Shown in pieces: positions 17,566 through 25,942 of a stretch of DNA of 64,000 nt. The DNA comes from Gordonia desulfuricans NBRC 100010 (lineage in GTDB: Bacteria; Actinomycetota; Actinomycetes; Mycobacteriales; Mycobacteriaceae): assembly GCF_001485495.1 (NCBI RefSeq), contig NZ_BCNF01000002.1:1-64000 (forward strand), read 5' to 3'. A model generated the notes under the pieces. That model made no database searches. It had not been told where the DNA came from and saw only the letters and a program-made list of their open reading frames with translations. The stretch's first letter is position 1. The number at the start of each line of letters is the position of its first letter. The position numbers and the translations under genes were made by a program.

Positions 17566-18504
17566 CCATCCACACCCCCGTCGACAACCTGGACCGCCGG
17601 CTCTCGCTGACCGTCGTCGGCGGCTTCCTCGGTTCGGGCAAGACGACCCTGGTCGACCGCCTACCGTGACCCCGACACCGCGATCATCGTCAACGACGCC
17701 GGTGATCGAGCCCCCGACCTGGCGACCGGTGTGTACGCGCTGCTCGGCGGCTGCGCGTGTTGTGACCGACGAGATGCGCTGGCGGAGTTGCTCCGGGACC
17801 TGTGCGCAGCCCGACACTCCGGTGCGGGGCCGCGGCGCGCGGTCCTGGAGACCAGCGGCCTGGCCGATCCCGCCGGTGTGCTGCACGCGATCGAGGCAGA
17901 TCCGGTCCTGTCATCGAATGTGGTCGTCGCCGACGTCGTCATCGTCGTCGATGCCGAGCGCGGGCTCTCCGACCTGGTGCATGAGCAGCTGGCCCGGGTC
18001 CAGTTGGAGCAGGCCGACTCGGTGATCGTGTCGAAGACCGACCTGGTCGACGCCGCCGCACTCGCAACGGTGGCCGCGACGGTCACCGCACTGAACCCCG
18101 GAGCAGCGATACGGGCCGCGACGTTCGGTGACCTCCGACCGATGGGATCGTTCGACGGGGCCGCCGCGGTATCGCTACCGGCGACGACCGACCTGTCCGC
18201 GCCCCGCTCGCGGTGGATCCCGGTCCCCCGCACCGTCGACTGGACCGTACTGACACTATGGCTCGGCGCCCTCGTCACCGCCCACCCGCAGCAGATCCTG
18301 CGGATCAAGGGCCTCGTGCGCACCCCGGCCGGACCGGTGATCCTGCATGCCGCGCGCGGCGCCATCGGCGTGCCCACCCGTCGTCGCGACGCCGACGTCA
18401 CCGACGACGACTGCGGCCTGCTCGTCCTCGTCCGCGACCTCGATCCCGATGCCGTCGCAGAGTCGTGGAACGTCCACCGCCGAGCGCTGAGCGCCGATCC
18501 CTGA
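17562..18504 (+). pseudogene. CobW/COG0523-type GTPase, frameshifted after Walker A
   Basis: All landmarks of a CobW-family metallochaperone GTPase are present but in two frames. The first frame, from ATG 17562, gives GGFLGSGKTTLVDRLP and stops at 17667-17669. The second frame continues directly with YRDPDTAIIVNDAGD (switch region), GGCACC (the metal-binding CxCC), ETSGLADP, and SKTDL (base recognition), ending in a CobW C-terminal domain at 18504. The junction is at about 17655-17664: residues usually present between the P-loop helix and YRD appear lost, so a deletion of about 8 bases is likely. The region totals 943 bases, not a multiple of three. It could be a real inactivation or an assembly error. 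Location after the CGMCG protein suggests metal supply to the deacetylase. Confidence 0.8.
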
Positions 18505-18576
18505 CCCCTCGACCACCGCCGGCCGCGCCGCGCCGATGATCTCCGCCGTACCCGTGATCTCCCCAGAAGGACAATC

Positions 18577-19602
18577 GTGACCGCAGCATCGTCCAGCTTG
18601 CCCCGCATCGACTACTTCGCCCTCGGCGGCACCATCGCCAGCGTCCGCGGTGACGTCGCCGGTGCGGTCCCCACCCTGACCGCCCAGGACATCGCCGACT
18701 CGGTCGACGGCCTCCACGAGGTGGCCGACGTCCGGGCGCACCAGTTCCTGCTCACACCGTCACCGGAGATCACGATCGAGGATCTCGTCCGGCTGCGCGA
18801 CGCCATCGCGGCCGCAGTCGCCGACGGGGCCGTCGGCGCGGTGGTCACCCAGGGCACCGACTCCATCGAAGAGACGTCGTTCGTCCTGGATCTGCTGTGG
18901 TCCGGCGATCCGCCGATCGTGTTCACCGGCGCGATGCGCAATCCGTCGCTGCCGGGTTCCGAAGGGTCGGTGAATCTGCTCGGCGCCGTCCAGGTGGCCG
19001 CCTCGGCGCAGGCCGTCGGCACCGGCGTGACCGTCTGTCTCGGCGACGAGATCCATTCCGCCCGTTACGTTCACAAAGGCCACACGGCCAGCCCGGCCAC
19101 CTTTGTCTCGCCGGGTCTCGGACCCATCGGGTGGGTCGCCGAGGGGCGACCGGTCATCGCCCTGCGCCCGGCGACACGACACCACCTCACCCTGCCCGAC
19201 GATCCTGCGGTCCCGCCGGTGGCGCTGGTCCGGCTCGGACTCGGTGACGACGGCCGGCAGCTGCGGGCCCTCGCCGACCTCGGCTATCGCGGGGTGGTGA
19301 TCGAGGCGTTCGGCGGTGGTCACGTCCCGGTGGCCGCACTGCCGGCGATCGCCGACCTGGTCGCGGTGATGCCGGTGGTCCTCGCGTCCCGCACCGGGGC
19401 CGGTGAGGTTCTCACCGCCACCTACCGATTCTCCGGTTCGGAGATCGAGCTGATGGCGATGGGCCTGGTCCGGGCCGGAGCCCTCGACGGGCTCAAATCC
19501 CGTCTGCTGCTGACCCTCTGCCTCGCCGGCGATCTGGATGCGGACGCCATCGCGACCACATTCCAGTCGGTCGGTTCGACGACGGGACCGACCCGGATCT
19601 GA
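18577..19602 (+). CDS. L-asparaginase (asparaginase/glutaminase family)
   Basis: The 341-residue enzyme hydrolyses asparagine (or a related amide) to the acid and ammonia. ALGGTIAS carries the N-terminal nucleophile Thr19, and VVTQGTDSIEET carries the second catalytic Thr-Asp pair; HKGHTAS supplies the conserved Lys. No signal peptide is present, so it is cytoplasmic. It starts at GTG 18577 with AGAAGGA upstream, 72 bases after the CobW-like region. Clustered with a PgdA-like C-N hydrolase, it may act on the amide product of that enzyme; that is inference. A second, housekeeping asparaginase elsewhere in the genome cannot be assessed. Confidence 0.88.
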   Translation: MTAASSSLPRIDYFALGGTIASVRGDVAGAVPTLTAQDIADSVDGLHEVADVRAHQFLLTPSPEITIEDLVRLRDAIAAAVADGAVGAVVTQGTDSIEETSFVLDLLWSGDPPIVFTGAMRNPSLPGSEGSVNLLGAVQVAASAQAVGTGVTVCLGDEIHSARYVHKGHTASPATFVSPGLGPIGWVAEGRPVIALRPATRHHLTLPDDPAVPPVALVRLGLGDDGRQLRALADLGYRGVVIEAFGGGHVPVAALPAIADLVAVMPVVLASRTGAGEVLTATYRFSGSEIELMAMGLVRAGALDGLKSRLLLTLCLAGDLDADAIATTFQSVGSTTGPTRI

Positions 19603-19694
19603 GGTGATCGCCGCTTCGCGAACCCTCATTCGGATCGCCGACGCGGACTCGCTCCTCGCCCACCGGTGCGCCGAAACACCCTAGGGTGCTTCAC

Positions 19695-19898
19695 ATGCTG
19701 GGCATCGTCGCGGCCTTCCTCCTGATCCTCGTGATGATCGCCGTCGCCGTCCCGATCGCGACGGTGGTGTTCAACAAGAACCGCGACCGGCGGCCGCCGG
19801 GCCACCCACCGAGTGGGCCGGTCGTCGGCCCCGACAACGGCAACGGCAACGACAACGGCAACGGCAACGACAACGGCAACGGCCACCAGATTCGTTGA
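19695..19898 (+). CDS. Small single-pass membrane protein with Asn/Gly repeat tail
   Basis: This 67-residue frame encodes a strong N-terminal hydrophobic helix (LGIVAAFLLILVMIAVAVPIATVVF), a basic stop-transfer segment (NKNRDRRPPG) and a tail of repeated DNGNGN. The tail is coded by an 18-base tandem repeat at 19833-19883. It resembles no family I know. The helix is well formed and the basic flank puts the tail in the cytoplasm. ATG 19695 is preferred; GTG 19686 is possible. It lies between the asparaginase and a convergent LysR gene. Real expression is likely but not certain. Confidence 0.55.
   Translation: MLGIVAAFLLILVMIAVAVPIATVVFNKNRDRRPPGHPPSGPVVGPDNGNGNDNGNGNDNGNGHQIR
19833..19883 (+). 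repeat. 18-bp tandem repeat encoding DNGNGN
   Basis: GACAACGGCAACGGCAAC occurs twice in full and once truncated to 15 bases, in frame within the small membrane protein gene. Copy number is likely to vary. Confidence 0.85.
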
Positions 19899-19911
19899 CC
19901 GGGTAGCGGAT

Positions 19912-20751
19912 TCACGAGTTGGCGATGACGTCCTGCGGCGGCAGCACCGATCGGATGCGGCGCGTCACCGCAGCCCGGACAGCGGCCGGTACCCGTGGTC
20001 CGGTGGCCAGGTAGAGGGGTACCGGCGGCAGTGGTGGGAGATCGCGCACCCGCTCGAGCCCGTCCGGGCGCGCACCGATGCGCGGGAGCGGGGTGATGCC
20101 CTCCCGGTGGCGCACCGCCGACACCACCGCGGTGAGATTCGAGCATTCCCGGACGATCTGGAAGTCGGCCGCACGGCGGGAGGCGACGGCCTGATCGCGG
20201 ACCGCACACGGCCGCTCGAACAGGATCACCCGGTCGGTCGGGGCACCGGGAACCCCCAGCCATTCCAGCGGCACCGTCGCGACCTTCTCGCCGCCCTGCG
20301 CGTGGCTGGTCAGGGTGACCGCGATGTCGGCCCTCGAGTCGTGCAGCATCTCCCGTGCCCGGGCGCTTCGGGTCAGGCGCAGACGGACGAGCACGTCGGG
20401 CAGCTCGGCGCGGAGTGCGGACACCAGGGACGGCACCAGCCCGTCGGCCGCATGCTCCGACGCGGCGACGATCAGCTCCCCGTCGGCCGCGGGGGTCAGC
20501 GCATGCACGGCCTCGTCGTGGAGTTCGAGGATGGACCGCGCATAGGTCGCGAGCAGTTCGCCGTCACCGGTCAGGGTGATGCCGCGGCCCTGGGGCATCA
20601 CCAGCGCGGCGCCGAGCTGCCGTTCGAGCCGTCGAAGATGCCCCGACACCGCGGGCTGCGACAGGTGCAGCGCCTGCGCGGCGCAGCGAACACTGGAGAA
20701 CGCGACGACGGCGTCGAAGCTCCGGAGCGGGACGATATCCAGAGTGGTCAC
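19912..20751 (-). CDS. LysR family transcriptional regulator
   Basis: A 279-residue LysR regulator. The N-terminal winged helix (residues 5-62) includes FSSVRCAAQALHLSQPAVSGHLRRLERQLG as the helix-turn-helix and scaffold; the C-terminal part is a periplasmic-binding-like effector domain. The GTG at 20751 is chosen because the HTH begins a few residues later; longer starts have no ribosome site. It is divergent from an EamA transporter gene, with a 21-bp near-palindrome of LysR form (T-N11-A core) in the 79-base gap, so it probably controls that transporter and itself. The inducer is unknown. Confidence 0.88.
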   Translation of the reverse strand: MTTLDIVPLRSFDAVVAFSSVRCAAQALHLSQPAVSGHLRRLERQLGAALVMPQGRGITLTGDGELLATYARSILELHDEAVHALTPAADGELIVAASEHAADGLVPSLVSALRAELPDVLVRLRLTRSARAREMLHDSRADIAVTLTSHAQGGEKVATVPLEWLGVPGAPTDRVILFERPCAVRDQAVASRRAADFQIVRECSNLTAVVSAVRHREGITPLPRIGARPDGLERVRDLPPLPPVPLYLATGPRVPAAVRAAVTRRIRSVLPPQDVIANS

Positions 20752-20770
20752 CCCACCCAGCGTGCCACAA

Positions 20771-20791
20771 CCATTCACGATTCGTGATTGG
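20771..20791. promoter_or_regulatory. Candidate LysR operator
   Basis: The left arm CCATTCACGA and right arm TCGTGATTGG flank a central T and match at 9 of 10 positions. The inner 13 bases TCACGATTCGTGA form a perfect T-N11-A site, the classical LysR box. It lies midway between the divergent LysR and EamA starts. Confidence 0.65.
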
Positions 20792-20830
20792 TCTTGGGGT
20801 TGCCTCGGCAGGTCCACGACGATCTAGATC

Positions 20831-21760
20831 ATGCGATCAAGCACCCTGTCCGCCCGGCTTCTCGTCCCGACCGTCATCTTGTACGGCGCCGGATATCCCC
20901 TCGGCAGTTCGACCGTGGCGATCATGTCCCCGCGTCTGGTCGTCCTCCTGCGGTTCGCGCTGTCGGCGGTGATCCTCTGGGTGATCGTCGCCGTCCGGCG
21001 CCCGAACCGTCCGTCACGGCGCGCGGTCATGCATGCCGTCATCGCCGGGGTCCTGACGCAGGCGGTGCAGTTCCTGAGCCTGTACTGGGCGCTGACGAAC
21101 GGCGTCTCACCGGGACTCGCATCGCTGATCGTGGCGCTCAATCCCGTTGTCACAGCACTTATCATGTCGGTCACGCTGGGGCATCGCGAAAGCCGTTCGG
21201 GTGCCTTCGCCCTGGTTCTCGGCGTCGCGGCGGTGGTGCTCGCCTGCACTCCGAAACTCCTCGCCGACCATTCCATCGGCATCCCCGTCGCCGCCGTCGT
21301 CGTCGCGATGCTCGGATTGTGTTACGGCGGCATCCACCAGGGACGCTACTGCGCCGACGTCGATCCGTGGACGGTCACCGCCATCGGTGTCACCGCATCC
21401 ACCCCCATCGCCGCGGTCCTCACCTTCACCGGTCCGGTGGAGTGCAGCAACTGGCCACGTGCGATCGTCCTCATCGTCGTCATGACGGTGCTGACCTCGG
21501 TCGGTGCGACCACCCTGTATGCCGCCTGCATCCGACAGGCAGGAGCGCGCGCGGCGTCGATCCTCTTCGCGGTGATCCCCGCCGCCGCGAGCGTGATGGC
21601 ATGGGTCGGATTGGGTGAGACCCTGTCGCCGTATGCCATCGGGGGCCTTCTGCTCGGAGCCGCCGCCTGCATCGTGCAGAGTCGGACGCCCGCGCCGAGA
21701 CCCGAGCCCACCCTTCTCGTACGCACTACAACGACGAGGGGTTCCGCCACGGACGCCTGA
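20831..21760 (+). CDS. EamA/DMT family transporter
   Basis: A 309-residue membrane protein with about ten hydrophobic helices arranged as two EamA repeats, each of about 135 residues; ARLLVPTVILYGAGYPLGS and the second-half ASTPIAAVLTF open the two halves. Such proteins export or import small metabolites, often amino acids, by exchange. ATG 20831 fits the first helix. It is divergent from the LysR gene and probably regulated by it. A short basic tail after the last helix ends the protein. Substrate cannot be inferred. Confidence 0.85.
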   Translation: MRSSTLSARLLVPTVILYGAGYPLGSSTVAIMSPRLVVLLRFALSAVILWVIVAVRRPNRPSRRAVMHAVIAGVLTQAVQFLSLYWALTNGVSPGLASLIVALNPVVTALIMSVTLGHRESRSGAFALVLGVAAVVLACTPKLLADHSIGIPVAAVVVAMLGLCYGGIHQGRYCADVDPWTVTAIGVTASTPIAAVLTFTGPVECSNWPRAIVLIVVMTVLTSVGATTLYAACIRQAGARAASILFAVIPAAASVMAWVGLGETLSPYAIGGLLLGAAACIVQSRTPAPRPEPTLLVRTTTTRGSATDA

Positions 21761-21875
21761 TCCGATGCCCCGACCGGTCCGTCGAAACCGGGACCGGGGC
21801 CGGGACGGATCAGCAGAACACCTGTGGCACAACACTTCCCGAAGCACCGATTCCCGGAGCCGCGCCGACCTCCGG

Positions 21876-22445
21876 TCAGCGCGGCGCCGGGAAGAGTTGG
21901 TCCACCGCCCGGCGCAGGGTCTCGCGCACGCGCGCGGGTCCGTCCAGTTCGGCCGACTGGAAGGCACCGTCGTGCAGGAGCATGAGCAGCCGTGCCGCAT
22001 GGTCGGGGTCCGGGTGGTCGAGATCGACGGCGAGTTCGCGCAGCACCCCGAACAGCCAGGCCCGTTGTCCGTCGATGACGGCCCGCACCGGGTGCGTCCG
22101 ATCGGGGTACTCGGTGGCGGCGTTGAGGAACTGGCATCCCCGGAATCCGTCCTCGAGCGTGGAGTCCCCGAGTGCGGCCATGACCGCATGCAAGGCCTCC
22201 ATCGGAGCCTTCCCCGCCCGTGCGGCGTCCACCGACGCGCGGATGCCCTGCGCGGTGTCGGTGAGGTAGGCCGACACGAGGTCGTCCTTGCTGGGAAAGT
22301 GCCGGTAGAAGGTGGCCTTCGTGACCGACGCCTCCTTCACCAGACGCTCCACGCCGACGGCCTGAATCCCCTCCGTATAGAAGAGGTGCGAGGCGGTGCG
22401 CAGGAGCCGATCCCGGGGGCTCGTCACGGATTCAGAAGTCGTCAC
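21876..22445 (-). CDS. TetR/AcrR family repressor
   Basis: The 189-residue regulator has an N-terminal TetR HTH (residues 10-56; RLLRTASHLFYTEGIQAVGVERLV and ASVTKATFYRHFPSKDDLV) and a C-terminal ligand domain with a TetR_C-like segment. It starts at GTG 22445 and is divergent from an alpha/beta hydrolase gene. The 110-base gap holds three palindromes of one consensus, so this protein probably represses both genes until its ligand, perhaps the hydrolase substrate, binds. A single Cys (GCQFLN) is present; whether it senses oxidants is unknown. Confidence 0.88.
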   Translation of the reverse strand: MTTSESVTSPRDRLLRTASHLFYTEGIQAVGVERLVKEASVTKATFYRHFPSKDDLVSAYLTDTAQGIRASVDAARAGKAPMEALHAVMAALGDSTLEDGFRGCQFLNAATEYPDRTHPVRAVIDGQRAWLFGVLRELAVDLDHPDPDHAARLLMLLHDGAFQSAELDGPARVRETLRRAVDQLFPAPR

Positions 22446-22459
22446 CCGCCCAGCATACG

Positions 22460-22538
22460 AGAACGACCGGTATCTCTGGCTTGCGCACCACTTGGTAGAA
22501 CGACTAGTCTTTCTACCATCGGAGAGACCGGTCGTTCT
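22460..22538. promoter_or_regulatory. Three TetR-type operator palindromes
   Basis: Three 18-bp sites share the half-site AGAACGACC: site 1 at 22460-22477 (AGAACGACC/GGTATCTCT), site 2 at 22497-22514 (AGAACGACT/AGTCTTTCT, extended by GGT and ACC to 24 bp), and site 3 at 22521-22538 (GGAGAGACC/GGTCGTTCT). Their centres lie 37 and 24 bases apart between the divergent TetR and hydrolase genes. Confidence 0.75.
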
Positions 22539-22555
22539 ACAAGTGAGGAATCTTC

Positions 22556-23254
22556 ATGAGCAGCAACCCGACCATCGTTCTCGTACACGGGGCGTTCGCC
22601 GACTCGTCGAGCTGGAGTGATGTGATCCCGCAGCTGTGGAGCCGGGGCTTCGACGTGGTCGCCGCACCGAACCTGCTTCGTGATGTGAACGGCGACGCCG
22701 AGTACGTCTCCTCGATCGTGCGCGCCGTCGACGGACCCGTAGTGCTCGTCGGCCATTCGTACGGCGGTGTGGTCATCACCCGCGCGGCGCAGCAGTTGCC
22801 GAACGTCAAGGGACTGGTCTACATCGCCGCCTACCAGCCGGACACCGGCGAGAACGCCTTCGGATTGTCCGGGGCAACCGCGCTCGGCGCCGAGACCTCC
22901 ACCGTGCTCACTCACGCCGGCGAGCCCGAGCTGCGGGTCAACGCCGACAGCTTCGGCGATGTCATCGCCGGTGACGTCGCATCCGAACGCGTCCGCCTCA
23001 GCGCCACCATCCAGCGACCCGTCACCCAGAAGGCGCTCACCGCGGACCTCGAAGGCGAGCCGGCGTGGCGCACGCTGCCGTCGTGGGCGCTCATCGCGAC
23101 CCAGGACAATGCGATCCCGCTGAAGGAGCAGGAGTTCATGGCCGCCCGCGCCGGGTCGCACATCGTGCGGGTCGACGCATCGCACGCCGTCGCCACCTCG
23201 CGCCCGGAGGCGGTCGCCGACATCATCGCCGAGGCCGCCCGCGCAGTCTCCTGA
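22556..23254 (+). CDS. Alpha/beta hydrolase (short esterase-like)
   Basis: A 232-residue alpha/beta hydrolase with the oxyanion strand VLVHGAFADSSSW, nucleophile elbow GHSYGG (Ser68), and catalytic His in DASHAVA near the C-terminus. It belongs to the MenH/esterase-like group common in soil actinobacteria; substrate unknown. No signal peptide. The ATG at 22556 has GTGAGGA upstream. It is divergently controlled with a TetR gene; the last operator ends 17 bases before the start codon, so repression of this gene should be tight. Confidence 0.87.
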   Translation: MSSNPTIVLVHGAFADSSSWSDVIPQLWSRGFDVVAAPNLLRDVNGDAEYVSSIVRAVDGPVVLVGHSYGGVVITRAAQQLPNVKGLVYIAAYQPDTGENAFGLSGATALGAETSTVLTHAGEPELRVNADSFGDVIAGDVASERVRLSATIQRPVTQKALTADLEGEPAWRTLPSWALIATQDNAIPLKEQEFMAARAGSHIVRVDASHAVATSRPEAVADIIAEAARAVS

Positions 23255-23342
23255 TCCGCCGGGTCCGGCGCCACACCGCCCCCGGACCGCACCGCGCCCA
23301 CACGGACCGCTTCCGCTCCCCGGGTCCGTCCGCCACGGTCGT

Positions 23343-23399
23343 GGGGTCACTCCCCCCGGTGACCCCATGACCAGACCCCATGACCAGGCCCCATGATCG
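23343..23399. repeat. Stem-loop and triple 13-bp repeat
   Basis: GGGGTCAC (23343-23350) pairs with GTGACCCC (23359-23366) across an 8-base loop and may end the hydrolase transcript. Overlapping its right arm, the 13-base unit GACCCCATGACCA occurs at 23361-23373 and 23374-23386 and a diverged copy at 23387-23399, just upstream of the pseudokinase gene. Confidence 0.6.
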
Positions 23400-23472
23400 C
23401 GCCCCGACGACGGGGTCCGACCGCGGCGACACACCATTTCGGTATCGTCGACGCGGGCTGCACGGGCGGAGC

Positions 23473-25884
23473 ATGCCGAGGGGACGGTTTTCTGTGAGCG
23501 GGGAGTATGTGGGCTCGATCGCGGGCTATCGCCTGCTCGGGCCGATACGCATCGACGGCATCGGGCAGGTGTTCCTCGGCGACCACGACACCCCGCCCCG
23601 ACGCGAGGACGTGCGCGTCCTCCCTCCCGGGGCGACCGCCGACGATTCCGGCGCACGATTCGGTGCGCAGACGCGCGCACTCACCCATCTCGACCATCCC
23701 GGACTCCCCCGGATCACCCATCACGGCATCGATCAGCAGTACGCATGGGTCGCCACCACCCACGTGGACGGCGCGCCGCTCGGTCCCGGGCGCCGCGACG
23801 ACGCCGAGGCCTTCGGTGTCGGCGCCCTGATCGCCGACGCCCTCGACCACGCGCACCGCAACGGAGTGCTGCACTCCGATCTCGCACCCGAGGGCATCCT
23901 GCTCACCGCCGCCTCGCCGCCCGGTGCTCCGGGAAGCGTCGTCGTCCTCGACATCGGCGTCATCGGCCTGATGCCCCGCCGCTCGGCCAACCCGTTGTCC
24001 GGTGGGCCGTCCTACACTGCCCCGGAAGTACGCGCGGGAGGCACAGCCGGGGCTCCTGCCGACCAGTATTCGCTGGCCGCCATCCTGTTCACCCTGCTCA
24101 CCGGCACGCCGCCCGGTCCGACGTTCACCGGGTTCGGCGCCCATCGCACCGATCTCACCGTGCTCGACCCGATCTTCGCCCGCGCCCTGACCGACTCACC
24201 CGCCCACCGCTACCCCGATTGCCGCAGCTTCATCGGCTCGGTGACGGCAGCGCGCTCGGCGACGATCCCGGTCGCCGACGACCCGGTTCCCTCGCTCCGT
24301 GGCCGGGCGCAGCCGACGATCGTCCCCACCGGCGACCCGAAACACACCGGCAGCCCGAAACACGGCGACGCCCCGGAGCGCACCGGCATCCAGGCCGAGC
24401 TCCCACCGGCCGGTGGCCTCTCCGCCGGTTCACCCCCTGCCGCGTCACCCTCTGCTGCACCACCCCCTGCTGCGTCACCCTCTGCCGTTCTCCCCGCCGG
24501 CGGTGCAATCGACCGCCCCTCCGGCGACACGCTCCCACCCCGAACGCTCCCACCCCAAGCCCCGCCCGCCAGGCCGACACCACCGGCCCCCGACGCGCCG
24601 ACCGACGCCCACGCCGTCGCCACCTCCGGCACCCACAGCACCGACCCCGCGTCCGGTGCGATCACCGAACCCGCACATCGGCGTCGGAGCACCCGCACGG
24701 TCGGCATGATCGCAGGCGGAATCGTATTGCTGCTGGTCGTGGCCCTGGTCTCGGTGGGCACCACGCTCGCCCTCACCCGAGAACCCGCACTCGTCCAGAC
24801 CACCACGTCGAGCCTCGCGATCGCCAACGCCACCACCTGCACCGTCCACGACGGTGCGGTCTGGTGCTGGGGCGACAACGCACACGGCGAGGTCGGCGAC
24901 GGGACCACCGAGAACCGCAACGCCCCGACCCGGGTCCCCGGACTGGCCGACGTCACCAGCATCGCCGTCGGGTGGACGTCGGTCTGCGCGATCGCCGGCG
25001 GTTCGCTCTACTGCTGGGGCGGCAACGAGAACGGCCAGATCGGCGACGGGACCACCGACGACCGGACCACGCCGACCAAGATCGAGGCGCTCCACCGTGT
25101 CACCTCGGTCTCGACCGGTACCGACATCGACCTCGTCGACGGCGAGATCACACCACGATCGACCACCTGCGCGGTGGCCGACGGCGGTGCGTACTGCTGG
25201 GGCGCCAACACCTACGGGCAGATCGGTGACGGGACCACCGAGAACCGACTCGTCCCGGCCCGCGTGCACGGCCCCGCCGACTTCACCGTGCTCGACACCG
25301 GGTCGGCGATCACCTGTGGTCTGACCGCCCCCGGCGATGTGTACTGCTGGGGCTACAACCGATCCGGCGGCATCGGCGACACCACGTTCACCGACCGCCA
25401 CACCCCCACCCACGTCCCCGGACTCGGCCGGGCCGCCGCGCTGACCACCGCGGTGGGCACCACATGCGTGATCAGCGATTCCGCACTCTATTGCTGGGGA
25501 AACAATCGATACGGCCAGGTGGGCGATGCGACCCGCCGATACGCACGCACTCCCCTTCGCGTCGACGGGCTCCCGCCGGTGACCGCGGTCTCCACAAACA
25601 CCCAGGCGATCTGCGCGGTCGCCGACCAGCGCCTGTTCTGCTGGGGCAACAATCTCGACAGCATGGTGCCCGACGACCGGCGGGGCTACCTGACCGCACC
25701 GGTGGAGGTGGGCCCGGACGACCTCGGCGGCCGGCTCGGCCCGGTGACCGGGGTCGTCACCGACTCGAGTACCACGTTCGTGCGCACCGACGCCGGGTTG
25801 TTCGCCTGGGGCCTCAATCGCAAGGGGCAGCTGGGCATCGGAACCGACGACTCCACCTTCCACCCCGTCGAGGTGCGGTTTTGA
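23473..25884 (+). CDS. Membrane pseudokinase with extracellular RCC1-like propeller
   Basis: An 803-residue protein whose N-terminal 270 residues have a Ser/Thr kinase fold but lack key residues. The glycine loop is IRIDGIGQV, the ATP-anchoring Lys is Arg48, the helix-C Glu is Gln66, HRDxKxxN reads HSDLAPEG (residues 134-141), and DFG is DIG (160-162). A long Pro/Thr-rich linker (about 275-400) leads to one transmembrane helix (GGIVLLLVVALVSVG). Outside are seven RCC1/alpha-tubulin-suppressor-like repeats; most have a Cys pair ending in CWG-N and a GDGTT-R-PT element, giving a disulfide-braced seven-blade propeller. ATG 23473 is preferred; GTG 23494 also fits. The next gene, 58 bases on, encodes an active kinase of the same architecture. 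A signalling partner role is inferred. Confidence 0.85.
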   Translation: MPRGRFSVSGEYVGSIAGYRLLGPIRIDGIGQVFLGDHDTPPRREDVRVLPPGATADDSGARFGAQTRALTHLDHPGLPRITHHGIDQQYAWVATTHVDGAPLGPGRRDDAEAFGVGALIADALDHAHRNGVLHSDLAPEGILLTAASPPGAPGSVVVLDIGVIGLMPRRSANPLSGGPSYTAPEVRAGGTAGAPADQYSLAAILFTLLTGTPPGPTFTGFGAHRTDLTVLDPIFARALTDSPAHRYPDCRSFIGSVTAARSATIPVADDPVPSLRGRAQPTIVPTGDPKHTGSPKHGDAPERTGIQAELPPAGGLSAGSPPAASPSAAPPPAASPSAVLPAGGAIDRPSGDTLPPRTLPPQAPPARPTPPAPDAPTDAHAVATSGTHSTDPASGAITEPAHRRRSTRTVGMIAGGIVLLLVVALVSVGTTLALTREPALVQTTTSSLAIANATTCTVHDGAVWCWGDNAHGEVGDGTTENRNAPTRVPGLADVTSIAVGWTSVCAIAGGSLYCWGGNENGQIGDGTTDDRTTPTKIEALHRVTSVSTGTDIDLVDGEITPRSTTCAVADGGAYCWGANTYGQIGDGTTENRLVPARVHGPADFTVLDTGSAITCGLTAPGDVYCWGYNRSGGIGDTTFTDRHTPTHVPGLGRAAALTTAVGTTCVISDSALYCWGNNRYGQVGDATRRYARTPLRVDGLPPVTAVSTNTQAICAVADQRLFCWGNNLDSMVPDDRRGYLTAPVEVGPDDLGGRLGPVTGVVTDSSTTFVRTDAGLFAWGLNRKGQLGIGTDDSTFHPVEVRF

Positions 25885-25942
25885 GCGCAACGCCGCCGAT
25901 GCTGCCGCCCGCACCGGTCCCGACGACGAGAGGGCACCGCCC

